Positions 5,826 through 7,837 of a DNA stretch of 7,837 bases are shown one piece after another. Numbering within the stretch: the first letter of the stretch is position 1; each line of letters starts with the position of its first letter. The position numbers and the translations under genes were made by a program. A model generated the notes under the pieces. It made no database searches, was not told where the DNA came from, and saw only the letters and a program-made list of their open reading frames with translations. The stretch lies in the NCBI GenBank assembly GCA_029550985.1, contig JAKPGH010000246.1, positions 1-7,837 of the forward strand, given 5' to 3'. This DNA is from Bacillota bacterium (GTDB lineage: Bacteria; Bacillota; Clostridia; Oscillospirales; Ruminococcaceae).

Positions 5826-6839
5826 ATGCAAAAAAGAAAACTGGCAATGGTATTCCTGCTGATTGGTTCTCTGATTTTGACTTTGGTAGCTTGCCAAAGC
5901 TCACCTCAGGCGCCGAGTCAGGCAAGCTCTCAGGCGAGCTCCGCGGCCCCTGCTGAATCCAAGAGCCAAGGGGAAGCGGCTCCCAGTGCAGAAGATGTAC
6001 ATATTGCCGTCATCTTCAAGACCCTTTCTTCGGAATACTGGAAGACCATGGAGTCCGGCTCTCAGAAAGCCGCCGAGGAACTGGGTATCAAAGTCACCAT
6101 CTTAGGCCCCAATGCCGAAAGTGAAATTGCTCAGCAGGTAACGCAAATTGAAGAGCAGTTATCCGCTGGCGTAGACGCCATCGTTGTGGCTCCCTGCGAA
6201 GAAAACGCCGTCATTGGCGCGTTGACTCCCGCTGTTGGCAAAATCCCGGTGCTGCTGGTGGACAGCAACGCCAATCTAGAAGGCAAAACCGCCTTTATCG
6301 GAACCGGTAACGAGGCCGCGGCCAAATTGGGCGGCGAATATGCTGCAAAGCTGATCGGACAGGGAGGCAAGGCTATTCTGATTGGCGGTCAGCAGGGTGA
6401 AATGACCAGCAGCCAGCGGTTGAGCGGTTTCCGCAAGGGTTTGGAGGAAAATGGAGCCGTTGTGCTGGAAGAGCAGTACGGCAACAACACCGCCGATAAG
6501 GCGATGGCCGTAATGGAAGACCTTCTCACGAAGTATCCCGATGAAATCGATGCCGTTCTGTCCATGAACGACGACATGGCCATCGGCGTTCAGCAGGCCT
6601 GCGCCAATGCGGGCATCGATGACATCGTCATTGTGGGATTCGACGCCAACCAAAGCGCCCTGCAGCTGGTCAAAGAGGGCAAACTGGCCGCTACCGTGGC
6701 GCAACAGCCCTATTTGATGGGATATCAGGCCGTGCAGGAAGCCTACAAAGCCGTTAAGGGAGAGCATGTGGAGCCTTATCAGGAAATCGCTGCTTCTTTG
6801 GTTACCATTGAAAATGTAGACGAATACCTGAAAAAGTAA
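5826..6839 (+). CDS. Sugar-type ABC importer substrate-binding lipoprotein (RbsB-like)
   Basis: This is a 337-aa type I periplasmic-binding-protein-fold receptor, tethered to the outer face of the membrane. A signal peptide (KRK, then hydrophobic 6-22) ends in the lipobox LVAC with lipidated C23. A Ser/Ala/Gln/Pro-rich linker (24-56), partly built from three 12-bp repeats (5904-5939), precedes the mature domain. Alignment by eye with E. coli RbsB keeps R198 (RbsB R141), N248 (N190), D273 (D215) and Q293 (Q235). The RbsB D89-R90 pair is D146-S147 here, and the stacking phenylalanines are Y71-W72. The ligand is therefore probably a sugar or polyol, but ribose is not supported. AAGGAG (5812-5817) lies 8 nt before the ATG. 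The ATPase gene follows; a permease gene presumably lies further right, outside the window. Confidence 0.93.
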   Translation: MQKRKLAMVFLLIGSLILTLVACQSSPQAPSQASSQASSAAPAESKSQGEAAPSAEDVHIAVIFKTLSSEYWKTMESGSQKAAEELGIKVTILGPNAESEIAQQVTQIEEQLSAGVDAIVVAPCEENAVIGALTPAVGKIPVLLVDSNANLEGKTAFIGTGNEAAAKLGGEYAAKLIGQGGKAILIGGQQGEMTSSQRLSGFRKGLEENGAVVLEEQYGNNTADKAMAVMEDLLTKYPDEIDAVLSMNDDMAIGVQQACANAGIDDIVIVGFDANQSALQLVKEGKLAATVAQQPYLMGYQAVQEAYKAVKGEHVEPYQEIAASLVTIENVDEYLKK

Positions 6840-6887
6840 GATCGCCGGAACAACAGACTTTGGAAGGGATGCTCTCTCCAGTGCGAT

Positions 6888-6906
6888 GGAATGTTCTTCA
6901 CATTCC
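6888..6906 (+). other. Small hairpin after the substrate-binding protein gene
   Basis: GGAATGT (6888-6894) pairs perfectly with ACATTCC (6900-6906) around TCTTC. Outer GCTCT (6871-6875) and AGAGC (6918-6922) could close a larger branched fold. With no T-run it is not a terminator; a 3'-end stabiliser is possible. Confidence 0.35.
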
Positions 6907-6939
6907 GACACAATGCAAGAGCAGCCATAAAAAATGAGG

Positions 6940-6981
6940 ATGCTCCTGTGAACCGGGTATCCCAGTTCACAGGAGCATTTT
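6940..6981 (+). terminator. Strong intercistronic hairpin / partial terminator
   Basis: A perfect 14-bp stem, ATGCTCCTGTGAAC (6940-6953) with GTTCACAGGAGCAT (6965-6978), is capped by a further GGG-TAT-CCC after one C-A mismatch and followed by TTTT. It sits between the binding-protein gene and the ATPase gene. Such hairpins are known in ABC operons to let the binding protein be made in excess, by partial termination or by protecting the upstream mRNA. The T-run is short, so read-through is expected. Confidence 0.85.
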
Positions 6982-6989
6982 ATGGACAG

Positions 6990-6995
6990 AAGGTG
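6990..6995 (+). promoter_or_regulatory. Ribosome binding site for the GTG-initiated ATPase gene
   Basis: AAGGTG lies 5 nt before the GTG at 7001. The nearby ATG at 6982 is out of frame, so the GTG is the best start. The site is 9 nt beyond the terminator-like hairpin. Confidence 0.7.
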
Positions 6996-7000
6996 ATAAC

Positions 7001-7837
7001 GTGAGCGAGTATGTTGCAGAAGTGCGCAATGTCACAAAAATATTTCCCGGCGTCGTGGCTCTCAAGTCCATGTCCCTGCAAATTCGCCCCGGTGAAGTTC
7101 ACGGCTTAATTGGAGAAAACGGCGCGGGGAAATCCACCCTCATCAAATGCTTGACCGGCGTTCACGATGTGGATGAAGGGATTCTTCTCATAGACGGCAA
7201 GGAAGTGAAATTCCGCAATCCCTTGGATGCGAGAGCGGCGGGCATCGCCTGCGTTTATCAGGAATTAAATATTGTCAAGCAGCTTTCCATTACCGACAAC
7301 ATTTTTATGGGCCGCCAGATAAAAAAGAAAAACGGCCTTTTGAATTACGACGAAATGCACCGGCAGGCCAGGGAAACCATGGCGCTGCTGGGCCATGATA
7401 TAGACCCCCATAAAGAATGCGGCAAACTGGGGATGGGCATTCAGCAGATGGTGGAAATCGGCCGCGCCGTACATATGCATTCCAAGTTGATTATCATGGA
7501 CGAACCCACTTCCAGCTTGGGAGAAAAAGAGGTGGCGCAGCTGTTTGAAACCATTCGCAGGTTGCGCAGCCAGGGTGTTGCCATTTTGTTTGTTTCCCAC
7601 AAGTTGGAGGAGCTGTTCGCCATCTGCGACCGAGTGACCGTCATGCGGGACGGGGAGCATATCCTCACCGACGATATTTCCAATCTGGACTTCGACAAGT
7701 TGATTCACGCCATGGTGGGAAGAACCCTGGACAACATGTATCCTAAAGAAATGGGCAAAAGGGGATCGGTGGCGCTTTCGGTGCGCAACCTTACCTCAAC
7801 CGGCGTGCTGCACGGCATCTCCTTTGACGCCTACCGG
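7001..7837 (+). CDS. Sugar ABC importer double-ATPase subunit, N-terminal part (RbsA/MglA-like; cut by right edge)
   Basis: This cytoplasmic protein powers uptake together with the lipoprotein encoded just upstream. 279 codons are visible of about 500 in this family, whose members carry two ATPase domains in one chain. In domain 1, Walker A is GENGAGKST (38-46), the Q-loop is Q87 (VYQELN), Walker B is LIIMDEPTSSL with D167 and E168, and the switch histidine is H200 (FVSHKLEE). The ABC signature reads LGMGIQQMVEI (143-153) instead of the usual LSxGQQQMVEI. A second domain begins at about 257 (SVALSVRNLTSTGVLHGISF). The gene starts at GTG. It is probably in an operon with the binding protein, whose stop is 161 nt upstream across the strong hairpin. 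The exact sugar cannot be told. Confidence 0.94.
   Translation, partial: MSEYVAEVRNVTKIFPGVVALKSMSLQIRPGEVHGLIGENGAGKSTLIKCLTGVHDVDEGILLIDGKEVKFRNPLDARAAGIACVYQELNIVKQLSITDNIFMGRQIKKKNGLLNYDEMHRQARETMALLGHDIDPHKECGKLGMGIQQMVEIGRAVHMHSKLIIMDEPTSSLGEKEVAQLFETIRRLRSQGVAILFVSHKLEELFAICDRVTVMRDGEHILTDDISNLDFDKLIHAMVGRTLDNMYPKEMGKRGSVALSVRNLTSTGVLHGISFDAYR

Noticed and set aside
5904..5939. Three 12-bp repeats as a regulatory repeat
   Set aside because: They lie in frame within the lipoprotein linker and encode PQAP, SQAS and SQAS, a normal low-complexity spacer after the lipobox.
6276..6911. A 211-codon minus-strand open frame
   Set aside because: It is antisense to the substrate-binding lipoprotein and to the small hairpins after it; no family is recognisable.

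Overview
The window looks like chromosomal DNA from an anaerobic Firmicute of the class Clostridia, possibly near Oscillospiraceae/Ruminococcaceae. The evidence is a PPDK very close to the Clostridium symbiosum type, GGAGG-type ribosome binding sites, TGnTATAAT-type extended -10 promoters, a Ser/Ala/Gln-rich lipoprotein linker and the Gram-positive pairing of glmU with pth. The assignment to a family within Clostridia is inference.

Layout. (1) Positions 1-1531, minus strand: the N-terminal 510 residues of pyruvate, phosphate dikinase (ppdK); the rest lies beyond the left edge. (2) 1532-1885: a divergent intergenic region with a ppdK promoter and a 29-bp tandem repeat. (3) 1886-4130, plus strand: glmU (UDP-GlcNAc synthesis for the cell wall), a 193-bp gap with pairing potential, then pth (peptidyl-tRNA hydrolase), closed by a strong intrinsic terminator. 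(4) 4337-5699: a complete IS256-family insertion sequence with its transposase on the minus strand, imperfect 30-bp terminal inverted repeats and a perfect 8-bp target duplication. (5) 5826-7837, plus strand: a sugar-type ABC importer operon, with a lipoprotein substrate-binding protein, a very strong intercistronic hairpin, and the first 279 residues of an RbsA/MglA-like double ATPase running off the right edge.

The housekeeping genes and the importer are separate transcription units. The most informative observation is where the insertion sequence sits: taking it out and rejoining one copy of the target duplication rebuilds a plausible promoter for the importer operon (-35 ATGACC, 18-bp spacer, extended -10 TGGTAAAAT). 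The element therefore appears to have landed in the -35 region and may have changed importer expression. The IS ends, duplication and importer promoter were all read by eye. I found no CRISPR array, tRNA, rRNA, defence system or other clearly undescribed multi-gene system here.
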